A stretch of DNA of 64,000 nucleotides from Elephas maximus indicus (GCF_024166365.1 NC_064823.1:3528924-3592923); one strand, 5' to 3'. Positions 42,276 to 53,500 are shown, counted from the first letter of the stretch. The notes: generated from the letters alone by a model not told the origin. Made by a program: numbers and translations.

Positions 42276-42872
42276 AGAACTTACTGAGATTTCTATGTAT
42301 CAAAGGAGGAGCGCTTACCTCGTCTGACCCTGAAAGATAGTGTTTCTCTTCAGTGTGTCCTTAAGTGTAAACGTTACTTTGTCTCTTGTGCATTGCACCA
42401 GCTCTTATTAGGCTGTGTAGACGGGCAGGCAGCATCTAGCACAGGATGGTGTCCAATGATTAGGCTACTTCAGACGAAAGAAGATACTGTCATTTCCCTC
42501 GGTGTCTCTCTGGAGCTTGTTAAGGTAAAAGGAAAAGAGCAAACGATCCTCCTCTTGATGCGAAAACACTTAAGACTGGCAGATTAAGAACAAGCCAACA
42601 GTTAAAAGCAGCTCGGAATCACTTTGAAGTGTGGTGCTAAACCTGCGTCAGGGCTGACACGCCAAAGAACAGTAATCATGATGCACACAAGCCTGTTATA
42701 ACGTGACTCACAAGACACCGATTTAAACATATCCTAGGCCAAGTAATGCCCTGCTGAAAAAGAAACAACAAACAAAACAAACCTAGCAGCTGAAAACTTG
42801 GAAAGCCTGCGCAGCGCCAGAGGGTGTTGAGGCCTTCACCTGTTTTGTTCTTCTGCCTGAGCAAGATGATAA
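42276..42872. other. unassigned DNA
   Basis: No recognised repeat. Confidence 0.4.
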
Positions 42873-43045
42873 CCAATCAGTCGCCAGTGTGTCAGAGCAG
42901 AGCTGTGCTCCGCAGGGTGCTCAGTGGCAGATTTTCAGAAGGAGATCACCAGGCCTTTCTTCTGAGGTACCTCTGGGTGGACTTGACCCCCCAACCTTTC
43001 ACTTAGTAGAGGAGCTTTTAGCCATTTGCACCACCCCGGGGCTCT
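42873..43045 (-). mobile_element. AfroSINE-related SINE, old copy
   Basis: 'gagatcaccaggcctttctt', 'cccccaacctttcacttag' and reversed head 'agccccggggtggtgcaaat' show a diverged long-form SINE. Confidence 0.7.
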
Positions 43046-44320
43046 AGCAAGATGATAAAGGGCTTTAGAGATTGGATGCCTGGTTTTCCTTTCTTTTTGT
43101 TCATCCCTTAGATTGTACTTGATTCTTGCCTTTGTTTCTGGGACTTTGTCAGCAAAACATCGTTTGCACTTCCATCACTGGCTTTGTGTCTGGTAGTCCC
43201 CAGCCAAACTTTTCTGGAGCAGGAATTCCAGACAAAGCAGCTTCCAAAATGTGCAGAGTGAAAGGGTGTCCACCTGCCCTCCTAACATCCCACCTCTGTG
43301 AGCCCATCCCCCATCCCTCCTCTTAGGGGACCCACTGGCTTCTCATCTACTGTCCTCCCTCATTCACACTAAGAGGATCCTGAACAGCCATACCTTGAGA
43401 ATGGCAGCTGTGACTTAAACTTTGCCCTTTCTTTCAGAAAAAGTTATATTTCATCAAACCACTAGGGGGAGTAAATCCCACGGTTACCAAACCTTAGGGG
43501 ATCCCACATCACCGGGAAGAAGCTGTGCTACAAGGCAGGACAGCCTTTGGGCTCTCAGTTACAGCTCCCTCTTTCTAGCTTTCCAGAGGCCCCTAGCGTT
43601 ACGCATCAGCCAAACCACAACAAGTCAGTTCACAAAAACGATTTACTGAAATCATTTCCAAATGATGCCCTATGAAAAATCCAGGTTTTCAGAGATCAAC
43701 AAGTTGACCACTTCGAACAATAGCCCTGTGACATGCAGGAGCACCAAACCCACGCGTGCATATATGTAAAAATATCAGACTTTCAACCCTGGATCTGCTA
43801 CTCAAAACTAGACACAAGCCCAACACAGTCTCTGCCCCAGAGATTTGCATCCCACTAAGAAAGGGTCAAGAAAAGGACACTTCCAAGTTGGCATCTCTGT
43901 TGGAGAAGGCAAGGAGGCAGTGAAGAGTCACAGGTGAAAAAAGGTGAAGGCAACCCCATTTAGTGGACACAATAGCCAGATCATGAAAAGTGAGGCTATC
44001 CCATGTTTTGATAAATATTTTGGGGGATTAGATACACACAACCTGGACTTTGATGTAGTCCTTAATCTAGAGTGGTTTGGTTAAAAAAAAAAAAAGAGTA
44101 CTCTTATAGTCGTTTGTATGAATTCTTTGGAAAAGAGCAGGTCAGAGAGTTGAGCAGAGCCTGGAGAGGTTCTCAGGAATCGGGCAGATGGCTTGGTTGG
44201 GGAAACATCAGAGAATCAGGCCATCACCCACGTGGAATGAGGGGTCCTACTTTGCAGCAGCTGAGAAAAATCTAAAGCAAGAAAAGACAGGAATAATATC
44301 TATTCTTATTAGTAGACATT
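43046..44320. other. unassigned, mostly unique DNA
   Basis: No repeat recognised except short A runs (about 44080). A CTCF-like motif lies at 43459-43472. Confidence 0.45.
43459..43472 (+). promoter_or_regulatory. CTCF-like motif
   Basis: 'ccactagggggagt' agrees with the CTCF core CCASYAGRKGGCR at all but the last positions. In unique DNA. Sequence match only. Confidence 0.35.
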
Positions 44321-44324
44321 AGTA

Positions 44325-45340
44325 GTGTTCATTCATCCATTTTCAAATGTTTTGCATACCTACCATATGCCAAGCTCTGCTGAGCACTGGGGATACAAGC
44401 ATGAGCAGGACACACGACATCTCTGCTCTTGTTTACAGTGGAGCGAGGAAAACAACACCAACAAGCAATCATAAAGTTGATTGATTCCTTATCCTTGTGG
44501 TAAGTGTAAGTGAGAAGTTCTGGGTGCCATGGGAACTTACGCTAGGCTGGGAAAAGAGCCTTCACAAAAGTGGCATTTGAACTGAGGACTGATAATAAAG
44601 TGTTAGCTAGGTGAACGGTGGGAAGGGGAGCGGAGAGGTGGAGGAAAGGGGAAGGTTCCAGGCCAAGGGGAAGACATTGAAAAGGCCTGAAGGGGGAAAT
44701 AATATGGCGTGATCACGGAATCCTGAAAGAAGTCCAGTATAGCTGCTGCATGGGGACCCGGATGAGAGGGGTACCTGGCCAGGGCCAGTCCACACAGGGC
44801 CGTGTTAAATGCTTTTACTTTATACTACAGGCTCTCAACCAGGGACAGTTCTGCCCCCAGGAGACATTTCGTAATGTCTGGAGAAGTTACTGTTGTCACA
44901 AGTGGGAGGAGGAAGTGCTACTGGCACCTAGTGGATAGAAGCCAGGGATGCTGCTAAACGTCTTACAGTGCACGGGACAGTTTCCCTTCCCCTCCCCATG
45001 AAGAATTAATATCCTGCCCAAAATGTCTGTAGTGCCAAGGCTGAGAAACCCTGGCTTTATAATAAGAATGAGGGGGTCTTTAAAGAGTTTTAAATTGGGA
45101 GATTTTGTGATAAACTTTGTTTCAAAAAGATCACTCTGGCTTTACTGTAGATTGGTAAGGATCTATCACTAGTATAAATATGAAAGGATTCCTTGGGAAA
45201 CTATATTGTGGCCTAGGTGAGAGAAGCTGGTGGCCTGGCCTAAGATGGACAAAAGTGACTGGATCTAAAAGAGATTTAAAAGGACAATCAGCAGGATTTG
45301 GTGACAAGTTGGTTGAAGAGTATCTTAGCCCAGGTTCTCT
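44325..45340 (+). repeat. old unnamed interspersed repeat, opened by MER20
   Basis: Starts 'cattcatccattttcaaatg', 'gagcactggggatacaagc', later 'aaaaagatcactctggcttt' and 'ggatttggtgacaagttgg'. The same long non-coding family occurs at 56345-57800 and 47130-47450. It is widespread in mammals but I cannot assign the name. MER20 sits at 44828-45053. Confidence 0.6.
44818..45063 (+). mobile_element. MER20 hAT element with target-site duplication
   Basis: Element 44828-45053: 'caggctctcaaccagggaca', 'aatgtctggagaagttactg', 'gcaagatgcttaac'-type block and end 'gctgagaaaccctg'. Flanked by 'ctttatacta' and 'ctttataata', a slightly diverged duplication. Non-autonomous hAT-Charlie. Confidence 0.88.
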
Positions 45341-45369
45341 AAAGCAACGGAGCCAGGGACAAAGCTTGA

Positions 45370-45525
45370 ATAAAACCAAAAACCAAAACCAAACCTGTTG
45401 CCATCAAGTCGATTCCAACTCATAGCGACCCTATAGGACAGAGTAGAACTGCCCCTTAGAGTTTACAAGGAATGCCTGGTAGATTCGAACTGCTGACCTT
45501 AACCACTATGTCACCAGGGTTTCCA
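45370..45525 (-). mobile_element. AfroSINE-type SINE
   Basis: Short form; deletion removes 'ttttggttagcagc' near the head ('ctgaccttaaccactatgtc'). Confidence 0.88.
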
Positions 45526-45601
45526 ATGCTGTGACTTTATCTGAATGGTGTAATACCAGGGCAGTAAAACCCTTTAAAACTCCTCATCCTTATTATAAAG
45601 C

Positions 45602-45750
45602 GGGGTTTCTCAGCCTTGGCACTATGGACACATTGGGTAGGATATTAATTCTTTGTTGTGTGTGGTGGTGGTAGGGGGTAGGGGCTCCTGTGCATTGCAA
45701 GATGCTTAACAGCATCCCCGGATTCCATCCACTACAGGCCAGAAGGGAGC
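45602..45750 (-). mobile_element. MER20 fragment, cut by an LTR
   Basis: 'ggtttctcagccttggcact', 'gcaagatgcttaacagcatc', 'ccactacaggccagaaggga' is reversed MER20. It stops exactly where the LTR at 45751 begins and I do not find the rest beyond the LTR. Confidence 0.82.
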
Positions 45751-46239
45751 TGTCTTAGTTATCTAGTGCTGCTATAACAGAAATGCCACAAGTGGATAGC
45801 TTTAACAAAGAAAAATTTATTCTCTCACAGCTAGCAGGCTAGAAATCCAAATTCAGGGCATCAGCTCCAGGGGAAGGCTCTCTCCATTGGCTCTGAGGGA
45901 AGGTACTTGTCATCAATCCTCCCCTGGTCTAGGAGCTTCTAAATACAGGACTCCAGGTCCAGAGGACACGCTCTACTCCTGGCACTGCTTTCTTGGTGGT
46001 ATGAGGTCCCCATGTCTCTCTGCTTGCTTCTCTCCTTTTTATTTCAAAAGAGATTGACTTAAGACACTATCTAATCTTGTAAATTGATTACAAGATAAAC
46101 ATCATGGAGGCAGGATTTACAACGCATAGGGTAATCACGTCAGAAGACAAAACGGTGGACAATCACACGATAGTGGAAATCACGGCCCAGCCAAACTGAC
46201 ACACATTTGGGGGAACACAATTCAGTCCATATCAGGAAG
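45746..46239 (-). mobile_element. MaLR-like solo LTR
   Basis: LTR 45751-46234 from 'tgtcttagttatctagtgct' to 'ttcagtccatatca'. Flanks 'ggagc' and 'ggaag' may be a decayed 5-bp duplication. Confidence 0.85.
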
Positions 46240-46420
46240 CAGGTCTGAGAATGATGGGAAGCAGCTCACTCTACACTGGCCACTGCTTCACAACGAGCCG
46301 TGATGAGACACAGCCACTCACACAGCAGGTGGCCCACCTGGCCACACAGATGTCTTTGGGCAGGCTGTATGGAGATACTGCACCTCACAACAGTTCCTGG
46401 AGGGAATTTATCTCATACAT
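46240..46420. other. short unassigned stretch
   Basis: Nothing recognised. Confidence 0.4.
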
Positions 46421-46995
46421 CCTGTCTCCCTTTGGTTAAAATTTTTCCACCCGTGGCAGTTTTAAACATATCTGTAAATTCTGTGGCATTTTTCTCATGG
46501 TGAAGTGGAGAATACATCCCCTCTTTTGTGTCTGGGCTGGCCTTAATAACTGGCTCATAACCAGTAGAATGCAGCAGAAATGATGCCATATAACTTGCCA
46601 GACTAGGTCCTGAAAGGCAATGTGGCTGCCGCCTTGTTCACTGGGACATTCATGGTTGAAGCCCTCAGCTGCTGCGGAAGAAATTGGCTGCCCTAACGCC
46701 ACCAGGCTGGGATGGAGCCCAGGCCAGAGAGAGAGGCCGTGAGTTGGGGCTGTGGTTGACAGCCCCAGCTGAGGTCCCAGCCAGCTGCCAGCACCAGCTG
46801 TCAGACCTGTGAGTGAAGACGCTTTCAGAGTGGCACCAGCCACTGAGTCACTGCCAACTGAGGACACTGAGGAGCAGAGCCAAGCCCTACTGCCCACATG
46901 GTCCACGTGCTTAATTAAATGGTTGTTTTAGGCCACTAGGTTTTGGAGTGATTTGTTCCATCTCGATAGGCACTTATAACTCATTACTAGTTAAC
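46421..46995 (+). mobile_element. MLT1-like old LTR
   Basis: 3' end 'ggttgttttaggccactagg', 'ttttggagtgatttgttcca' matches the MaLR/MLT1 ending (ttaagccactaagttttggg-type). The 5' portion is unclear. The 156-codon minus frame 46436-46906 lies in this LTR and is not a gene. Confidence 0.6.
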
Positions 46996-47129
46996 CCCTC
47001 AGTCTTCTGGATGACATCATGTGGCCCCTTTGGCAGTCACCCTGTGCACCACAGTATGGTACTTCAGACAGGAGTCAGGGATACCAGGAGTGTGGCTGGC
47101 AGCCCTCAGGTGACAGAATAGCCAAGGCC
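46996..47129. other. short unassigned stretch
   Basis: Nothing recognised. Confidence 0.35.
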
Positions 47130-47449
47130 CCACAGGGAATCAGTCTGCAGCAATGGAACTAAGGTGGAACATGTGCTGAGCATTCAGGAGACAGATGAGG
47201 TCAAGAAAATTGGACAAGGTACACTAGATGTGCCTGATAAAGGGGAGAGGTGGAAGGAAAAGGAAGAGTTGAAGATTCCCAGGTTTTGGGTTTCTGACTT
47301 GAGCAATTGGGTAGATCCATGATAGTGCAATTTACTGAGGTTAGAATTAGACAAAAGGGGGAAGTTAGCTGGAAGAGTGAGTCAACGGAATATGGCGAGA
47401 AACAGGAGCCCCTGGTCACTTGAGATGGTCAAGGACATTGGTCTTAAGT
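47130..47449 (+). repeat. old unnamed repeat, same family as 44325 and 56345
   Basis: 'gaagattcccaggttttggg', 'gagcaattgggtagatccat', 'gtgcaatttactgagg' correspond to the late part of the family. It is cut by the L1 at 47461. Confidence 0.5.
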
Positions 47450-48449
47450 CTGTAGGGCCCACTGATGGTTATGATGGGGGGAGGGAGGGAGGAAGAGAGA
47501 GGGGTATTCACTAATTAGATAGTAGATAAGAACTATTTTAGGTGAAGGGAAAGACAACACACAATACAGGAGAGGTCAGCACAACTGGAATAAATCAAAA
47601 GCAAAGAAGTTGCCTGAATAAACTGAGTGCTTCGAAGGCCAGCATAGCAGGGGCGGGGGTTTGGGGACCATGGCTTCAGGTGACATCTAAATCAATTGGC
47701 ATACTAAAATCTATTAAGGAAACATTCTGTATCCCACTTTGGAGAGTGGTGTCTGGGGTCTTAAACGCTAGCAAGCGGCCACCTAAGATGCATCAAATGG
47801 TCTCAACCCACCTGGAGCAAAGGAGAATGAAAAACACCAAGGACACAAGGTGATTATGAGCCCAAGAGACAGAAAGGGCCACATAAACCAGAGACTACAT
47901 CAGCCTGAGACCAGGAGAACTAGATGGTGCCCGGCTACAACCGATGACTGCCCTGACAGGGAATACAACAGAGAACCCCTGAGGGAGCAGGAGAGCAGTG
48001 GGATGCGGACCCCAAATTCTCGTTAAAAGACCAGACTTAATGGTCTGACTGAGACTAGAAAGACCTCGGTGGTCATGGCCCCCAGACCTTCTGTTAGCCC
48101 AGGACAGGAACCATTCCCAAAGCCAACTGTTCAGACAGGGATTGGACAGGACAAGGGGATAGTAAATGATGCTGGTGAAGAATGAGGTTCTTGGATCAAG
48201 TAGATTCTTGAGACTATGTTGGCATCTCCTATCTGGAGGGGAGATGAGAGGGTGGAGGTGGCCAGAAGCTGGTGGAATGGACACGAAAAGAGAGAGTGGA
48301 GGGAAGGAGTGGGTTGTCTCATTAGGGGGAGAGCGATTAGGAGTAGATAGCAAGGTGTATATAAATTTTTGTATGAGGGGCTGACTTGATTTGTAAACTT
48401 TCACTTAAAGCACACTAAAAAAAAAAATTTAAAAAAGACTGTAGAGCCC
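47450..48449 (+). mobile_element. 5'-truncated L1 (3' UTR) with target-site duplication
   Basis: Insert 47461-48438 is flanked by 'ctgtagggccc' (47450-47460) and 'ctgtagagccc' (48439-48449). It includes the 'gggagggagggaggaagaga' purine run, which mirrors the C/T run at 13785 in the reversed copy, and ends with 'aactttcacttaaagcacac' and A-rich tail. Confidence 0.88.
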
Positions 48450-49062
48450 CCGAGAGGGCATACTGGTCTGTCACTGAGTCTTCTTTCCTGTGTGATGAAT
48501 ATGTTCACTGTGCTAGGTTGGGATTCTCGTCCAACTCAATTATGTATCTTAAGACAAAGTTGGCTCCCAGGAAGAGCATGGTGTCTGCAAGAACTGCCAT
48601 GTGCAATCACATGCCCTGCACCCCAGTGCTGGTGGGATAGATATCTTCAGATTTATTTGAAAAAACAAAAAAAACAGGGGAAAATAATATTTTGTTTATT
48701 TTCCAATATGTTGGAGAGTTTTCTGAACGTACAGCTCTGTAACTGTCCTCCCTCTCACCTTTAACCCAAATTGTAAATGTTCCACAAGTGCATAATGTTA
48801 GTCTGCTTTGCATTATTTAGATAATCGGTGACCTTGACTCATGCTGTCATCAATGTTGCTTTAGTTCATAGACTGCTAGCTACAAAACCATGTAAGGAGA
48901 AGGAAAAGGGAGGAGGAATGAAGGAGGGAGGGAGAGGGAGCACATTGACTGTGGCAGCGTTCCAACTACTGCACCGCTTTGGGTGCTTTTATTTTAAGGA
49001 ATCCTCAAAAAACTCTGTTCATTCGTATTAGTGACCCATATGTAATTTTTTTTTTTTTTACA
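48450..49062. other. unassigned DNA
   Basis: No recognised repeat; T run at 49048-49060. Confidence 0.4.
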
Positions 49063-49283
49063 TGGAGCCCCTGGATGGTGCAAATCGTTAATGTGCTTGG
49101 ATACTAACCAAAATGTTGGCGGTTCCAATCCCCGCAGAGGCAACTTGGAAGAAAGGTCTAGTGATCTACTGAGAAATCAATCATTGAAAACCCTATGGGG
49201 CATGGTTCCACTCTGACACACATGGGATCACCATGAGTTGGAATCGACTCCACCGCAACTGGGTTTTTTTTTTTTTTTTTTTT
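49063..49283 (+). mobile_element. AfroSINE long form
   Basis: Head 'gagcccctggatggtgcaaa', body 'agaaaggtctagtgatctac', 'attgaaaaccctatggggca', end 'gagttggaatcgactccacc' and T-rich tail. The body block is like the RTE 5' region. Confidence 0.85.
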
Positions 49284-49405
49284 ACATGAAGAAACTGAGG
49301 TGCAAAGTAATTTAAAAACTTGCCCAAGATTTTGCAGCTAATAAGATGCAGAGTCAGAGTCCACCCTGAACTCCAGTCTAGGGTCTTTGCCCTATGCCTT
49401 TCTTC
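49284..49405 (-). repeat. MIR-type SINE
   Basis: 'atgaagaaactgaggtgcaa', 'aacttgcccaagattttgca', reversed MIR core. Confidence 0.8.
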
Positions 49406-49471
49406 TGAAGAGTCTTGTACGCATCTCTCTATCACTCCTCTAAGGTTTGGGAGGACTGGGCTGTGTGCAAG

Positions 49472-49716
49472 GGAACCCTGGTGGTGCAGTAGTTAAGCAC
49501 CTGGCTGCTAGCCAAAAGGTCTACAGTTTGAACCGACCAGCCCATTCCGCGGGAGAAAGATGTGACAGCCTGCTCCCCTAAAGCTTACAGCCGTGACAGC
49601 CTGCTCCCTTAAAGCTTACAGCCGTAGAAACTCAACGAGACAGTTCTACTCTGTCCTATCGGGTCACTCTGTGTCTGAATCGGCTTGATGGCAATGGGTT
49701 TGGTTTTTTGGTTTGG
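49472..49716 (+). mobile_element. AfroSINE long form with 31-bp duplication
   Basis: Head 'gggaaccctggtggtgcagt' to tail 'gggtttggttttttggttt'. The block 'gtgacagcctgctcccctaa' onward is repeated (49562-49592 and 49593-49623), lengthening the element. Confidence 0.88.
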
Positions 49717-49754
49717 GCGTCGCGTGCGGAAGAACCACCGAAGCTTTCCCTGAG

Positions 49755-49774
49755 TGCCACCAGATGGCGCAGTG
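49755..49774 (+). promoter_or_regulatory. strong CTCF-like motif
   Basis: 'tgccaccagatggcgcagtg' matches the CTCF core CCASYAGRKGGCRS at every core position. It lies in unique DNA right after a SINE. Occupancy cannot be told from sequence. Confidence 0.5.
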
Positions 49775-50424
49775 AGAGGCTAAAATCCTGCGTCTTTTCA
49801 TTAATGCACTTGGCGAGACATAAGAGCGTGGGGAAGAACAGCTGCAAGGCGAATGTCAAAACAGAGTTCTATTTAGGAAAGTGAAGCCTTCTCCCTGCCC
49901 TTGTCTCCCGCTGGGATCCTTGGCTGGCTCTCGGCAGGCTATAAATGAATTTGCTTCTGTGCTCCTTCCCATCCTACTGCTAACCCACATCTCTGATTCT
50001 ATTTTCTCTCCATCCCTGACACGCGGGCACTAGTCCCGCTCACAGCAGAGAACAGTGTGTCCTGAAGAGAGAGGGCAGCAGCCAAGCTGGGCGATGGAGA
50101 GAATCAAAGCCTTTTCCTTTTTCCAAAGGAATTCTTTTCCATTGCAACCTTTGGGCCATTGCATACACATCCCTTCCTGTCCCCTCAGTCAACACTCACA
50201 CACACACACACACACACACACACGTGTGCATACATATACACACACCACAACACACTCATGCCAATCCAGGGATCCAAACATTTATTTTTAAAAACTCTTT
50301 TTAGAAGGCAGAGTTTTGTGCTTAACAAAGATGTTTGACCCCAAGAAGTCACAGGAAAAGCCCTGGGTCACAACATGCTCGCTACCTCATGAACTGCATC
50401 AGCTGTGTGATGTTAAGGGTAAAT
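49775..50424. other. unassigned DNA with (CA)n
   Basis: A (CA)n run of about 15 units lies at about 50194-50223. The rest shows no repeat or exon I recognise. Confidence 0.45.
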
Positions 50425-51043
50425 ATGGCTGAAACCACCACCTATCTGTCAGTTTTTCGCACTGTGGTGACTTGTGTCTTGCTATGTTGCTGGAAACTAT
50501 GCCACCAGAATTTCAAATACCAGCAGAGTCACCCATGTTGGACAGGTTTCAGCAGAGCTTCCAGACTAAGACAGGCTAGGAAGAAAGGCCTGGTGATCTG
50601 TTTCCAAAAATTGGCCAATGAAAACCCTGTGGATCACAACAGTTTACTGTCAGATGTACAGCTGGAAAATGAGGCCCCTAGGTTGGAAGGAAGGAGCCCT
50701 GGTGGCACAATGGTTAAGCACTCAGCTGCTAACCGAAAGGTTGGTGGTTTGAACCTACCACCTGCTTAGCGAGAGAAAGCTGCTGTCTGCTTCTGTAAAG
50801 ATTACTGCCTTGGGAACCCTATGTGGCAGTTTTGCTCTGTCTTATAGGGTTGCTATGAGTTGGAACTGATTTGATAGCAACAGGTGGGTTGGAAGACACT
50901 ACACAAGGGCCACAAAATGGACTGAAACATACCAACAATCATGAAGATGGCACAGGACTAGGCAACGCTTTGTTTTGTTATAGGTAAGGTCCCCATGAGC
51001 CGGAGCCAACTTGATAGCAACTAATAACAACAATGGCTGAAAC
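50425..51043 (+). mobile_element. internally deleted RTE derivative with target-site duplication, split by a SINE
   Basis: Flanked by 'atggctgaaac' at 50425-50435 and 51033-51043. Inside, 50436 to about 50690 matches the RTE 5' region ('atgttgctggaaactatgcc', 'agagcttccagactaagaca', 'tgaggcccctaggttggaag'), and about 50888-51032 matches the RTE 3' end ('gatggcacaggactaggcaa', 'ttgatagcaactaataacaa'). No coding part and no tRNA head. The intact element would be about 400 bases: a non-autonomous RTE. Confidence 0.85.
50683..50895 (+). mobile_element. AfroSINE long form inside deleted RTE
   Basis: Flanked by 'ggttggaag' at about 50681-50689 and 50887-50895. Body 'gcttctgtaaagattactgc'. This insertion is younger than the RTE derivative. 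Confidence 0.85.
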
Positions 51044-51148
51044 AATCCAAGTAACTGCAAATGGCCTGTCCCAGAGGCCTCACGTAGGAGCCCTGATGGC
51101 ACCGTTTTGGGGTCTCCACTGACGAACTAACTAGAACATCACCAAGTG
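51044..51148. other. short unassigned stretch
   Basis: Includes 'aggagccctgatggcacc' at about 51087, a SINE head remnant. Confidence 0.4.
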
Positions 51149-52203
51149 TATTAATTTCCTAGTGCTGCCATAACAAGATACCACAAATTAAGTGACTTGT
51201 ATAAACAGAAATTTATTGTCTCAGTTCTGGAGGCTAGTCGTCTGAATTCAAGATGTTAGCAGGGCCATGTTCTCCCCAAAGGCTATAGAGGACGTTTTTG
51301 TTGGTTCGTTTGTTTTTTTAAATTGTGCTTTAGGTGAAAGTTCACAGCTCAAGTTAATTCTGCATTCAAAAAGTTATACGCATGTTATTTTGTCACATTG
51401 GTTGTAATCCCCACAATGTGACAGCACACTCCTCCTTCCCTCCCCAGGTTTCCTGTGTCCATTCAACCAGTTCCTGTCCCTTCCTACCCTCTCATTCTGC
51501 CTCCAGACAGGAGCCGCCCATTTGGTCTCATATATCCTACTGAACCAAGAAGCACATTCCTCACGTGTATCATTCCTTGTCTTACAGTCCTGTCAAATCT
51601 TTGTCTGAAGAGTGGGCTTCAAGAATGGTTTCAATTCTGGGTTAACAGAGCGTCCGGGGGCTATAGTTTTGAGGGTTCCTCCAGCCTCCGTCAGACCATT
51701 AAGTCTGGTATTTCTATGTGAATTTGAATTCTGTTCTACGTTTTTTTCCTGCTCTGTCTGGGACTCCCTGTTGTGTTCCCTGTTAGGGCAGTTATTGGTT
51801 GTAGCCAGGCACCATCTAGTTCTTCTGGTCTCAGGCTGGTGGAGTCTCTGGTTCATTTGGTCCTTTAGTCCTTTGGGCTAGTATTTTCCTTGGGTCTTTG
51901 GTTTTCCTCATTCTCCTTTGCTCCAAGTGGGATAAGATCATTAGATGTGTCTTAGATGGCCACTCAAAAGCTTTGAGACTAGAAGATATTTTCTTATCTC
52001 TCAGCTTCTGGAAGCCCCAGGCATTCCTTGGCTTGTAAATGCATCTTCACATGGTTGTCTTTCCTCCATCTGTCTCTCTGTGTCTCTTCTCTTCTTTTAT
52101 AAGAACACCACGCAGGTGGAATTAGGACTGAACCTACTCTGGTATGACATCATGTTAACTTAATCTTAACATCCTTAAAGACTCTATTTTCAAACAAGGT
52201 CAC
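51149..52203 (-). mobile_element. MaLR/MLT-like LTR, split by an L1
   Basis: Parts 51149-51305 ('tattaatttcctagtgctgc', 'aacagaaatttattgtctca') and about 51980-52203 ('aggcattccttggcttgtaa', 'ctattttcaaacaaggtcac') are the two sides of one reversed, older MaLR-type LTR. Confidence 0.75.
51312..51978 (-). mobile_element. 5'-truncated L1 3' UTR inside LTR
   Basis: 'aattgtgctttaggtgaaag', 'agaccattaagtctggtatt', 'gtagccaggcaccatctagt' in the reversed L1 3' UTR order. Ends 'ttagatggccactcaaaagc'. Flanks 'agaggacgttttt' and 'agaagatatttt' may be the decayed duplication. Confidence 0.82.
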
Positions 52204-52600
52204 TGTGATGGTTAATTTTATGTGTCAGCTTGGCTAGATTGTGATTCTTAGTGGTCTGGCCAGATACTGGACTGGTTGCGCTTCCATAGCATATTGTAAT
52301 GTAATCACCCTCCATGATGTGATCTGATGTGATCGACCAGTCAGTTGAAAGGGGAATTTCACTGGGAGTGTGGCCTACCTCCAGAATATAAATGGATATA
52401 GTGGCAGAGCTATCTCTTTTAACCCTGCACTCTTCTTGTCTGTCGCCTGACCTACAGATCTTGGGACATAAGCCTGTAGAAGTCTTCACCCTGCAGCCTG
52501 ACCTACGGATTTGGACCTGCCAGCTCCACAATTGCATAAGCCAATCAATCTCTTGATGTAAATCTCTCGATCTCTTTCTCTATTTATATATGTTCACTCT
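52204..52600 (+). repeat. old LTR-like repeat
   Basis: Same family as 6734 and 32070: 'tgtgatggttaattttatgt', 'ccagtcagttgaaaggggaa', 'atttggacctgccagctcca'. Confidence 0.6.
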
Positions 52601-52962
52601 CAGATGTTCTATTTTATGAGTTATTGTTCAAAACACTGCCATATAGATTAAGTTTTCTAAACTAAATCGGGGGCTTGAGTTGCTTGAAAACATGGACCCA
52701 AAGGCTGCTAGCTTTGCAAAAGTTGATAGGCAGATTCAGGAAGCAATGAGATGTTACTGTGAAATATATGAAGAAAAAAGATAAGGACCATACACACAGC
52801 TCTCACAAATTTTTTGACTAGAAATGCTAGCCTCATTCCCAGCCATAATCTGGATGATCCAGGACCTTCCACAAGTGGAATTATTACCACAACTGACAAA
52901 ATTTCCAATTCTTCTTTATTGTCAGAGTAAATGTTTATGATTTGTGTATTTATGTATGTATG
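52601..52962. other. unassigned DNA
   Basis: Nothing recognised. Confidence 0.4.
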
Positions 52963-53036
52963 CAGTTCTACCCTGTCCTATAGGGTCGCTATGAGTCGGA
53001 ATCGATTCGATGGCACTGGGTTTGGTTTTTTTTTTG
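52963..53036 (+). mobile_element. AfroSINE 3' fragment
   Basis: 'gcagttctaccctgtcctat' to 'gggtttggttttttttttg'. Near-consensus but 5' truncated. Confidence 0.8.
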
Positions 53037-53456
53037 TTTTGTACGCATTAAAATATATCTGTAAGTTTAATGTAAGTAATGTTTCCAACCCCCAAAGACA
53101 AATAAAGATTGGATTTATAAAAATAATGGTAATAAAAGGCAATAACAAAACTAAAAAAAAATGAGGTATTCAACTTACATCAGAACCAACTTACAATGTA
53201 GCAGTTGGAATGAAACCCCATGGTAAATAGGGGACTACCTGTATATATGTGGACAGTCAGAGTCACAGGCACAGGGATTAGGACTTCAACCTATTTTGGA
53301 TGGAAACACAATTCAATCCAGTTGATTACTTCACTATGAAAAGCATTATTTGATCTTTTTCCTTTGAATGTCCTCCAACGCAGAGCACACCTTGTGGTCA
53401 CAGATGTCCCTCATCCCCTAGAGTTGTTATACATGGGAGATGGCTCTTAGATGGGG
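53037..53456. other. unassigned DNA
   Basis: Nothing recognised. Confidence 0.4.
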
Positions 53457-53500
53457 TTATGGGTTGAATTGTGTCCCCCCAAAATTTATGCTGAAGTTCT

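Noticed and set aside
46436-46906. 156-codon minus-strand frame
   Set aside because: It lies within an old MLT1-like LTR, has no domain and no splice signals.
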